6,676 bases of DNA, taken from the NCBI GenBank assembly GCA_015492355.1, contig WGFF01000159.1, forward strand, positions 1 to 6,676. Reading direction: 5' to 3'. The notes beneath the pieces are model-generated. The model did not search any database, had not been told where the DNA came from, and saw only the letters and a program-made list of their open reading frames with translations. The stretch comes from Deltaproteobacteria bacterium (GTDB lineage Bacteria; Desulfobacterota; GWC2-55-46; S146-73). Shown in pieces: positions 1-5,492 of this stretch. The first letter of the stretch is position 1, and each line of letters opens with the position of its first letter. The translations under genes were made by a program, and so were the position numbers.

Positions 1-3
1 CTT

Positions 4-56
4 CTGTAATACCCTTTTTTAGTCTCGATTTTTTCAATAAATTCAACATATTACAG
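4..56. promoter_or_regulatory. Inverted repeat upstream of the sigma-54 promoter (possible activator site)
   Basis: CTGTAATA at 4-11 is the exact reverse complement of TATTACAG at 49-56. The match extends imperfectly outward: CTTCTGTAATA at 1-11 pairs with TATTACAG-AG-AAG at 49-61. The 37-nt AT-rich centre is too long for a normal terminator loop, so two half-sites for a dimeric DNA-binding protein are more plausible. Sigma-54 promoters need an upstream enhancer-binding protein, and PEP-CTERM loci often go with the PrsK/PrsR two-component pair. However, the downstream half-site ends only 12 nt before the -24 element, closer than usual for an enhancer. The function is a guess. Confidence 0.35.
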
Positions 57-68
57 AGAAGGAATATA

Positions 69-84
69 TGGCACAAAAATTGCA
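69..84 (+). promoter_or_regulatory. Sigma-54 (RpoN) -24/-12 promoter
   Basis: TGGCAC-N5-TTGCA at 69-84 matches the -24/-12 consensus TGGCACG-N4-TTGCW except for A in place of G at 75. GG (70-71) and GC (82-83) have the required 10-nt spacing. Transcription should start near base 95, giving a leader of about 35 nt before the ATG at 130. PEP-CTERM genes are commonly RpoN-dependent in organisms that carry PrsK/PrsR, so the location fits. No other such site was found before the second PEP-CTERM gene, so one transcript may cover both. Confidence 0.75.
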
Positions 85-116
85 AATTTTTTCTGAGGAT
101 TCTTAAAAAGAAAAGC

Positions 117-124
117 GAGGTGAT
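117..124 (+). promoter_or_regulatory. Strong Shine-Dalgarno for the short PEP-CTERM gene
   Basis: GAGGTGAT is an eight-base match to the anti-SD complement, five nt before the ATG at 130. A site this good, placed correctly behind the sigma-54 promoter, argues that the start at 130 is or was a real translation start even though the frame behind it is broken. Confidence 0.7.
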
Positions 125-129
125 AGAAG

Positions 130-319
130 ATGCCGGCAAGAAAGATGGCTGGGGTAGCTGCGGGTATTGTTCTCACGGCAGTGTTTTTCCTGCCCCTCCG
201 TTTTCTCCACAACCATCATACCCACACCTGTAGCCCCTGTGCCAGAGCCGTCTACTCTCATTCTCCTGGGTAGCGGGCTTCTGGGATTTGTGGTGTTGAG
301 AAGGAGATTAGGGGTGTAG
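130..319 (+). pseudogene. Short frameshifted PEP-CTERM gene (signal peptide plus sorting signal)
   Basis: Reading from ATG 130 gives a clear export signal: a basic start (MPARK) and a hydrophobic run (GVAAGIVLTAVFFLP). The frame then continues through a His/Cys-rich stretch to a TAG at 270-272. In the next frame, from about 194 to the TAG at 317-319, lies a Thr/Pro-rich linker (STTIIPTPVAPV). It is followed by a complete PEP-CTERM sorting tag: PEPST, a hydrophobic helix and an RRR basic end. Removing one base in the T5 run (184-188) or the C4 run (193-196) joins them into a product of about 62 residues: signal peptide, short linker and tag, with almost no mature domain. It may be a deletion remnant of a larger paralogue, a phase-variable gene or a sequencing error. 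Its tag is nearly identical in DNA to that of the intact gene downstream. It is the first gene after the sigma-54 promoter. Confidence 0.65.
237..318 (+). repeat. 82-bp direct repeat, copy 1 (PEP-CTERM tag)
   Basis: Identical to 1092-1173 at 81 of 82 bases. The only mismatch is T at 273 versus A at 1128, a third-codon-position change (GGT/GGA, both Gly). The repeat spans exactly the part encoding VPEPST through the terminal RRRLGV, up to the first two bases of the stop codon. Flanks on both sides are unrelated. Confidence 0.9.
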
Positions 320-409
320 CCTTTTAACAGTATTTCAACAAGTCTCTCAGGGAGAAATGACCCACAGACAAACATCAAAGATTGAAGAAAGGAGGGAGTG
401 AGAAGGACC

Positions 410-1174
410 ATGGTAGTAAAGAGGGTTCTTGTACTGTTGATCTCAGTAATATCTCTTATGGGTTCATGGGGGATAAGACCTGCCCATGGTGGTGTGTACT
501 TTAGTGAGGAGTTTGATACCTTAGATCCGAGTAGATGGACTGTTTACGAAAATGGCTATCCTGACCCTGCTGTGTATACAGATGCAGGCTTTCTCTATCT
601 CGGTCAACCCGGTGTGAGTTCCTTGGATTTCCCGGTGGTCTACAGTGGGGGGAATCCCTTTCCAGCAGGCGGTGATTTCACCCTTGAGATAGGCTTTCAG
701 TACACCTCACAGGCATTTAAAGGGGATGGGCTTGTGGTACTGGATGGGGCAAATACCTCTGTAGGGCTCGGTTTCTGGTCTGCATCGACTCATGGTCTTA
801 TCATCTCCAATGGTACGAGTTCCTACACCCTAAGTCCTGATACAGCGTATCATACCTTGAGATACGAGATTTCAGGAACCAATGTGACAGCCTATCTGGA
901 TGGTACCCTTCTCGGCATCTCTACCCTTGCAGGGGGTAGCCCAGAAAGCCTTTACATCGGACATCCCACTGTGGGACAGGTCTTCGGCACAGGATGCGGA
1001 AACTGTGATGCGGATGGCAACATAGTGAGCAGATGGTGGTCTACAGGTGTGTGGACGACCTTAGGGGTGGACTATATACGGGTTACAACTACTGTGCCAG
1101 AGCCGTCTACTCTCATTCTCCTGGGAAGCGGGCTTCTGGGATTTGTGGTGTTGAGAAGGAGATTAGGGGTGTAA
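410..1174 (+). CDS. PEP-CTERM sorting-domain protein with LamG/lectin-like body
   Basis: Secreted protein of 254 residues. Residues 1-27 form a signal peptide (MVVKR, then a hydrophobic segment, with probable cleavage after AHG). The body begins with FSEEFDTLDPSRW and is rich in alternating beta strands. A segment reading YHTLRYEISGTNVTAYLDG near residues 150-168 is typical of concanavalin-A/LamG jelly-roll folds, so carbohydrate or matrix binding is plausible but unproven. A CGNCDADGN segment near residues 203-211 has two cysteines and an acidic, Ca-loop-like stretch. Residues 230-254 are a canonical PEP-CTERM tag (PEPST, helix, RRR), read and cleaved by a membrane exosortase in organisms that make exopolysaccharide. 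No exosortase gene lies in the window. The start is uncertain: ATG 410 gives an ideal signal peptide with AGGAGG 14 nt upstream. GTG 398 would add four residues but is only 2 nt from that SD. Confidence 0.9.
   Translation: MVVKRVLVLLISVISLMGSWGIRPAHGGVYFSEEFDTLDPSRWTVYENGYPDPAVYTDAGFLYLGQPGVSSLDFPVVYSGGNPFPAGGDFTLEIGFQYTSQAFKGDGLVVLDGANTSVGLGFWSASTHGLIISNGTSSYTLSPDTAYHTLRYEISGTNVTAYLDGTLLGISTLAGGSPESLYIGHPTVGQVFGTGCGNCDADGNIVSRWWSTGVWTTLGVDYIRVTTTVPEPSTLILLGSGLLGFVVLRRRLGV
1092..1173 (+). repeat. 82-bp direct repeat, copy 2 (PEP-CTERM tag)
   Basis: Second copy of the segment at 237-318, in frame at the 3' end of the intact PEP-CTERM gene. One synonymous difference in 82 bases. Because third positions are conserved as well, recent common origin or gene conversion explains this better than selection on the protein tag. 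Confidence 0.9.
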
Positions 1175-1180
1175 GGACTG

Positions 1181-1253
1181 TCTCTGGAGACGATATCCCC
1201 CCAGAGATGGATAGGGCGGGATACCTTTCCATGGGAATCCCACAAAAGGTGGG
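1181..1253 (+). other. Hairpin-rich 3' untranslated region
   Basis: Three candidate stems follow the PEP-CTERM stop. TCTCTGG 1181-1187 pairs with CCAGAGA 1201-1207 (7 bp, 13-nt loop). GGGAT 1218-1222 pairs with ATCCC 1237-1241. CCCAC 1239-1243 pairs with GTGGG 1249-1253. The last two share bases 1239-1241 and so exclude each other. The array stops just before the terminator at 1275. It could be a structured 3' UTR or a small RNA; I do not recognise a known riboswitch class. Confidence 0.4.
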
Positions 1254-1274
1254 TTTATAAAAAGATTCTATACA

Positions 1275-1310
1275 GCAGGGCTTTTACCTCAGGGGTGCCC
1301 TGCCTTTTTC
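1275..1310 (+). terminator. Rho-independent terminator of the PEP-CTERM unit
   Basis: GCAGGGC 1275-1281 pairs perfectly with GCCCTGC 1297-1303 (7 bp). Within the 15-nt loop, ACC can add pairs with GGT. CTTTTTC follows immediately. This separates the PEP-CTERM genes from the galU operon. Confidence 0.8.
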
Positions 1311-1337
1311 TATCTAATAAAAAGGACCGGGGTTTTC

Positions 1338-1429
1338 GGGTGGTGGGGTATTTAATAAGCCCCCTCTTGCAGGCTATAAGTATGCCGAATCAAAAAACCT
1401 TTCCTATTAGACAGGGGGCTTTGCCACCC
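1338..1429. repeat. Two-tier inverted repeat in the intergenic region
   Basis: Inner arms: AAGCCCCCT 1357-1365 and AGGGGGCTT 1413-1421, a perfect 9-bp match. Outer arms: GGGTGG 1338-1343 and CCACCC 1424-1429, a perfect 6-bp match. The right arms are 2 nt apart and the left arms 13 nt apart. The 47-nt centre can form a minor GGC/GCC stem (1372-1374/1384-1386). No U tract follows and no protein frame is convincing here, so this may be a structured RNA, a protein-binding dyad or a remnant of a small mobile element. Confidence 0.5.
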
Positions 1430-1503
1430 AGCCCTTTCTTGAGGCTATCCTCAAAAACATAGAGAAGTCCGTACCTTCCCTGGCTCGTCCCTTCCTCTTG
1501 GTC

Positions 1504-1531
1504 TTGACTTCTCACAGGAAAGTGTTATTAT
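1504..1531 (+). promoter_or_regulatory. Sigma-70-type promoter for the galU operon
   Basis: TTGACT (1504-1509) and TATTAT (1526-1531) are separated by 16 nt. Each hexamer matches the consensus at five of six positions. The predicted start near 1538 gives a leader of about 165 nt before galU. No CIRCE element or sigma-32-like CCCCAT box was seen here, although the operon includes heat-shock-type genes. Confidence 0.55.
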
Positions 1532-1548
1532 GGGTTGTGTGGTTGGGG

Positions 1549-1618
1549 GGATTTTTCTGAAATGGGTTCTTCCCTCTCTCCACCTCAATGACATTGGATT
1601 CAAAGGATTTTTCTGAAA
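1549..1618 (+). repeat. 14-bp direct repeat in the galU leader
   Basis: GGATTTTTCTGAAA occurs at 1549-1562 and again at 1605-1618, 56 bp apart. Both copies fall downstream of the predicted transcription start and are followed by similar bases (TGGGTT and GGGATT). They could be RNA- or DNA-binding sites or the trace of a small duplication. The role is unknown. Confidence 0.6.
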
Positions 1619-1636
1619 GGGATTGGAAGGGAGATT

Positions 1637-1674
1637 CTTTTTTTGTGAAAAAAAGGGTCTCGCCTGGAGGAGAC
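1637..1674 (+). other. Two adjacent leader hairpins upstream of galU
   Basis: C-T7-GTG-A7-G at 1637-1655 is a perfect 8-bp A/T hairpin. GTCTC 1657-1661 and GAGAC 1670-1674 form a second 5-bp stem directly after it, with GGAGG partly inside. Read on the minus strand, the second stem is followed by CC and seven Ts, so it could also work as a weak terminator for antisense transcription. They lie 30-67 nt before the galU start. Confidence 0.4.
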
Positions 1675-1703
1675 TTTCCATTTCCCTTTTCTGGTGATTC
1701 CTT

Positions 1704-2561
1704 ATGATGATAAAAAAGGCTGTCTTTCCTGCTGCTGGTTTTGGCACGAGGTTTCTCCCTGCCACAAAAGCCATACCCAAGGAGATGCTTACCCTTGTGG
1801 ACAAGCCCCTCATCCAGTACACCGTAGAGGAGGCAAAGAATGCAGGGCTTGAAGAGGTGATTATAATCACCGGGATGGGTAAGTGTGCCATAGAGAATCA
1901 TTTCGATTCCTCCTTCGAGCTGGAGGTACTGCTCAAGGAACGGGGTAAGCACGAGACCCTGGGTGTGATAAACGAGATATCCAATCTAATACAGTTCGCC
2001 TACACACGTCAGAAAAGACCCCTCGGGCTCGGACATGCCATACTCTGTGCAAAGGCCCTTGTAGGGGCAGAACCATTTGCCGTTTTGCTCGGAGACGATA
2101 TAATAGATTCAAGGGTGCCTGTGATAGGTCAGATGATGAAGGTCTTTGAGAGATACCCTGCAAGTATAGTGGCGGTCCAGAAGGTACCGAGGTCAAAGGC
2201 ACACCTCTACGGGATAGTAACGGGCGAGAGGATAGCCCCAAGGATATACAGGGTGGTCGACCTCGAAGAAAAACCCAAAAAACCAAAATCGAACCTGGCG
2301 ATAATAGGCAGATACATACTCACTCCAGAGATATTCGATACCATAGAGAGAACAAAGCCGGGCAGAGGCGGAGAGATACAGCTTACCGATGCATTGAGGA
2401 TACTCCTCAAAGACGAGCCTGTATATGCCTACGAATTCGAGGGGGAGCGTTTCGATGCAGGGGACAAGATAGGCTTCATAAAGGCAAACATAGCTTTTGC
2501 ACTGAAAAGACCCGAATTCAGACGGGAACTTAGAAGGTATCTAAAAGAACTCGGGATATAG
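1704..2561 (+). CDS. galU: UTP--glucose-1-phosphate uridylyltransferase
   Basis: Cytosolic enzyme making UDP-glucose and pyrophosphate from UTP and glucose-1-phosphate, the entry point for UDP-sugar, exopolysaccharide and envelope synthesis. At 285 residues it is close to the family norm. Visible motifs: nucleotide-binding GFGTRFLPATK (residues 12-22) with KEM and VDKPLIQY after it; GLGHAI at 108-113; GDD at 130-132; EEKP at 188-191; GGEIQLTDAL at 222-231; and ERFDAGDK at 248-255. The start is ATG 1704 or the adjacent in-frame ATG 1707; the latter gives MIKKAVFPAAG, the usual family N-terminus. GGTGAT at 1693-1698 is a modest SD. It is the first gene of a run with hsp20, lon and thiL. It lies just downstream of the PEP-CTERM unit, although a terminator separates them; a shared link through exopolysaccharide is inference. 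Confidence 0.96.
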   Translation: MMIKKAVFPAAGFGTRFLPATKAIPKEMLTLVDKPLIQYTVEEAKNAGLEEVIIITGMGKCAIENHFDSSFELEVLLKERGKHETLGVINEISNLIQFAYTRQKRPLGLGHAILCAKALVGAEPFAVLLGDDIIDSRVPVIGQMMKVFERYPASIVAVQKVPRSKAHLYGIVTGERIAPRIYRVVDLEEKPKKPKSNLAIIGRYILTPEIFDTIERTKPGRGGEIQLTDALRILLKDEPVYAYEFEGERFDAGDKIGFIKANIAFALKRPEFRRELRRYLKELGI

Positions 2562-2573
2562 GCGGGTTTGGAA

Positions 2574-3032
2574 ATGGCAAAGATGTCCAAAAAGAATCCT
2601 GTACCATCACCACCCATAGAGGCTGAGGCAGGTATGAGCGGATTCATCATGGAAGGGATGGAAGAGATATACCATACAAAGGGTTCTCAACCCATAAACT
2701 ATGTACCCAAGGTGGATATGTACTCCACCCCGGAGGAACTCATAATAGAGGCAGAGATGGCAGGGGTCAGGAAGGAGGACATAGATGTATCACTCTTCAA
2801 GAATACAGTTGTAATAAAGGCGATAAAATTCGAATGCTTCGATGAGAAGAACGTGAACTACGTATGTATGGAGAGAAACTTCGGTAAGATATACCGTACT
2901 GTGGAGCTTCCCTTCCCTGTTGACACTGGAAGGATAAAGGCTATATACAAGAACGGTATACTTACCATTATCATACCGAGGATAGAGGACAGGCGTGTCA
3001 AGGTAAAACACATACCCATAGATTCTCAGTAA
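2574..3032 (+). CDS. Hsp20/alpha-crystallin small heat-shock protein
   Basis: ATP-independent holdase chaperone that binds unfolding proteins and keeps them available for refolding or degradation. The product has 152 residues from ATG 2574, 12 nt after the galU stop. TTG 2568 (two residues longer) and ATG 2583 are alternatives; no strong SD decides between them. A Met-rich, disordered-looking N-terminal arm of about 40 residues precedes the alpha-crystallin domain (about 43-140: YVPKVDMYSTPEELIIEAEM, then beta strands). The hallmark AxxxNGIL is at residues 123-130 (AIYKNGIL). The C-terminal IxI anchor that docks into neighbouring subunits is IPI at 147-149. Cysteines occur near residues 88 and 98, inside the domain. 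Its position directly before lon suggests the two are made together as a holdase-protease pair. Confidence 0.93.
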   Translation: MAKMSKKNPVPSPPIEAEAGMSGFIMEGMEEIYHTKGSQPINYVPKVDMYSTPEELIIEAEMAGVRKEDIDVSLFKNTVVIKAIKFECFDEKNVNYVCMERNFGKIYRTVELPFPVDTGRIKAIYKNGILTIIIPRIEDRRVKVKHIPIDSQ

Positions 3033-3053
3033 AAGAGAGGGGATTGAAGCGAT

Positions 3054-5489
3054 ATGACAGAGGAAAGGGAAAAGGAAAAAGAACAGGAAGAACAGGAACA
3101 ACAGGAACAGCTCATAATACCTGACGAACTGCCCCTTCTGCCGGTAAGGGATGTGGTCATATTTCCCTTCATGATAGTACCCCTTTTTGTGGGCAGGGAG
3201 AGGTCCATAAATGCGGTGGATACTGCCCTTACAAGGGATAGATTGATCTTCATGGCAACCCAGAAGGATGTGACCAAGGAGGAGCCAGAGCCAGAGGACC
3301 TCTATTCCGTTGGTACAGTGGGCATGATAATGAGAATGCTCAAACTCCCTGACGGAAGGGTAAAGATACTCGTGCAGGGTATTGCCAGGGGTAGAATTGA
3401 GAGGTACGTGCAGACAAAGCCCGCATACACAGTGAACATAACCAAGATAAACGAGGTACAGATCGAGAACGTGCCCCTTGAGGTAGAGGCGCTGATGAGA
3501 AACGTCAGGGAACAGCTCGAAAAACTCGCCTCCCTCGGCAGGACCATATTCCCTGAGGTGATGATGATACTTGAGAACCTCCAGGACCCGGGACGCATGG
3601 CAGACCTTGTGGCATCGAATCTGGGGCTTAAGATAGAGGAGGCACAGAGTGTGCTTGAGACCCTCGATCCTGTGGAAAGGCTCAAGAAGGTCAACGACTA
3701 CCTTGTAAAGGAACTCCAGGTCTCCCAGATGCAGATGAAGATACAGTCCCAGGCAAAGGAGGAGATGGACAAGACCCAGAGGGAGTACTATCTCAGGGAA
3801 CAGATGAAGGCTATAAAGAGTGAACTCGGTGATATAGAGGAGATAACCGAGGAGGCAGAGGAGTTCAGGGAGAAGATAAAGAAGGCAAAGATGCCTCAGG
3901 AGGTGGAAAAGGAGGCGTACAAGCAGGTGGACAGGCTCGAGATGATGCATCCAGATGCAGCAGAGGCGGCGATCATAAGGACATACCTTGAGTGGCTCGT
4001 GGAACTGCCATGGAGCAGGACCACGAGGGACACACTCGATATAAAAAAGGCAAAGAAGGTGCTCGATGCAGACCATTACAATCTTGAGAAGGTAAAGGAG
4101 AGGATTCTTGAGTACCTTGCGGTACGCAAACTCCAGAGAAAGACCAAGGGACCGATACTCTGCTTTGTGGGACCACCCGGTGTGGGCAAGACCTCCCTTG
4201 GACGTTCCATAGCAAGGGCAATGGGACGCAGATTCGTAAGGATATCCCTCGGTGGTATAAAGGACGAGGCAGAGATACGCGGACACAGAAGGACATATGT
4301 GGGGGCACTGCCAGGGAGGATCATACAGGGTATAAAACAGGCAGGGTCTGCAAACCCTGTGTTCATGATGGATGAGATAGACAAGATAGGCATGGACTTC
4401 AGGGGAGATCCATCATCGGCACTCCTTGAGGTGCTCGACCCTGAACAGAACAATGCCTTCAGCGACCACTATCTCAACGTACCCTTTGACCTCTCCAGGG
4501 TCATGTTCATAACCACTGCAAACCTTACAGATCCCATACCAGGTCCCCTCAAGGACAGGATGGAGATAATAAACATACCCGGGTATACAGAAGAGGAGAA
4601 ACTCCAGATAGCCAAAAAGTACATCATACCAAGGCAGATAAAGGAACACGGGCTTACAAAGAAGCTGGTGGTCATACCTGACGAGACGATAAAGAAGGTC
4701 ATATCCGAGTATACAAGGGAGGCGGGCTTAAGGAATCTCGAACGAGAGATAGCAGCCATCTGTAGAAAGATAGCCAAGAAGGTTGCCTCTGGCAAGAAGG
4801 AGACCACTGTTGTAAAGCCAACCAATCTACATGAGTATCTCGGGGTGCCGAGGTTTCTTCCAGAGGCAGAACAGGAGACCGATGAGGTGGGTGTGGCAAC
4901 CGGGCTTGCATGGACACCCGTTGGTGGAGAGATACTCTATGTGGAGGCAACCACCATGAAGGGCAGGGGTCAGCTCACCCTCACTGGACAACTCGGTGAT
5001 GTGATGAAGGAGTCCGCCCAGGCAGCACTCAGCTACGCACGGACAAGGGTGGGGGATTTTGGTGTGCCTGTGGACTTCTACAAGGACCTCGACCTCCATA
5101 TCCATGTACCAGCAGGTGCCATACCAAAGGACGGTCCATCCGCAGGTATAACGATGGCTGTCGCCCTCATATCAGCCATCACAAAGACCGCTGTAAACCG
5201 TGATGTGGCAATGACAGGGGAGATAACCCTCAGGGGCAGGATACTCCCTGTGGGTGGTATAAAGGAGAAATGCCTTGCCGCACTCAGGGCAAAGATAAAG
5301 ACAGTAATCATACCAGAGAGGAACAAGAAGGACCTCGAGGAAATACCAAAGGATGTAAGGAAAAAACTCAACATAGTCCTTGTAAAACACATGGACGAAG
5401 TCCTCGATCTCGTCCTCAAGAAGAAAAAGACCAGAACCACAAGAAAGAAACTCAAGTCCACGGAGCGTAAAACCCAACCAAGGCCTTGA
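3054..5489 (+). CDS. lon: ATP-dependent protease Lon (LonA type)
   Basis: Cytosolic hexameric AAA+ serine protease that unfolds and degrades damaged and regulatory proteins. At 811 residues it is a full-length LonA. Domain order: charged N-terminal tail (1-20); LON substrate-binding domain starting LPLLPVRDVVIFPFM (from 27); coiled-coil region (about 205-300); AAA+ module with Walker A GPPGVGKT (373-380), Walker B VFMMDEID (436-443) and sensor Asn 490 (TTAN); and the protease domain with catalytic Ser696 in PKDGPSAG and Lys739 in GGIKEK. The Ser-Lys spacing of 43 matches E. coli Lon. The start at ATG 3054 is preceded by AGAGGGG about 11 nt upstream, 21 nt after the hsp20 stop. Odd features are a Glu/Gln-rich N-terminus and a strongly basic C-terminal tail (789-811, 12 of 23 residues Lys/Arg) beyond the usual end of the protease domain. 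Confidence 0.98.
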   Translation: MTEEREKEKEQEEQEQQEQLIIPDELPLLPVRDVVIFPFMIVPLFVGRERSINAVDTALTRDRLIFMATQKDVTKEEPEPEDLYSVGTVGMIMRMLKLPDGRVKILVQGIARGRIERYVQTKPAYTVNITKINEVQIENVPLEVEALMRNVREQLEKLASLGRTIFPEVMMILENLQDPGRMADLVASNLGLKIEEAQSVLETLDPVERLKKVNDYLVKELQVSQMQMKIQSQAKEEMDKTQREYYLREQMKAIKSELGDIEEITEEAEEFREKIKKAKMPQEVEKEAYKQVDRLEMMHPDAAEAAIIRTYLEWLVELPWSRTTRDTLDIKKAKKVLDADHYNLEKVKERILEYLAVRKLQRKTKGPILCFVGPPGVGKTSLGRSIARAMGRRFVRISLGGIKDEAEIRGHRRTYVGALPGRIIQGIKQAGSANPVFMMDEIDKIGMDFRGDPSSALLEVLDPEQNNAFSDHYLNVPFDLSRVMFITTANLTDPIPGPLKDRMEIINIPGYTEEEKLQIAKKYIIPRQIKEHGLTKKLVVIPDETIKKVISEYTREAGLRNLEREIAAICRKIAKKVASGKKETTVVKPTNLHEYLGVPRFLPEAEQETDEVGVATGLAWTPVGGEILYVEATTMKGRGQLTLTGQLGDVMKESAQAALSYARTRVGDFGVPVDFYKDLDLHIHVPAGAIPKDGPSAGITMAVALISAITKTAVNRDVAMTGEITLRGRILPVGGIKEKCLAALRAKIKTVIIPERNKKDLEEIPKDVRKKLNIVLVKHMDEVLDLVLKKKKTRTTRKKLKSTERKTQPRP

Positions 5490-5492
5490 TGG

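Noticed and set aside
199..272. His/Cys-rich tail (HNHHTHTCSPC) in frame with the start at 130, possible metal-binding peptide
   Set aside because: The same bases read in the next frame give the Thr/Pro linker and PEP-CTERM tag duplicated downstream, so the His/Cys run is best explained as an out-of-frame artefact.
1033..1260. Plus-strand frame overlapping the end of the PEP-CTERM gene
   Set aside because: Off-frame reading of the sorting-tag repeat running into the hairpin-rich 3' region; no SD and no recognisable protein.
1409..1561. Open stretch reading GFATQPFLEAILKNIEK and on, possible decayed gene
   Set aside because: It has no start codon, begins after a TAG inside the inverted repeat and overlaps the predicted galU promoter; too short to assign.
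1742..1757. TTGGCACGAGG-TTTCT inside galU resembles a sigma-54 promoter
   Set aside because: The -12 element lacks the required GC (TTTCT), and the bases encode the conserved GalU motif FGTRFL, which explains the match.
1451..1952. Two overlapping minus-strand frames across the galU leader and start
   Set aside because: They overlap the conserved GalU N-terminus, and their products show no domain-like features.
2790..4286. Long minus-strand open frame opposite hsp20 and lon
   Set aside because: It is antisense to two clear conserved genes and low in protein-like motifs; it arises from codon bias (ATA, AGG and GAG on the coding strand).
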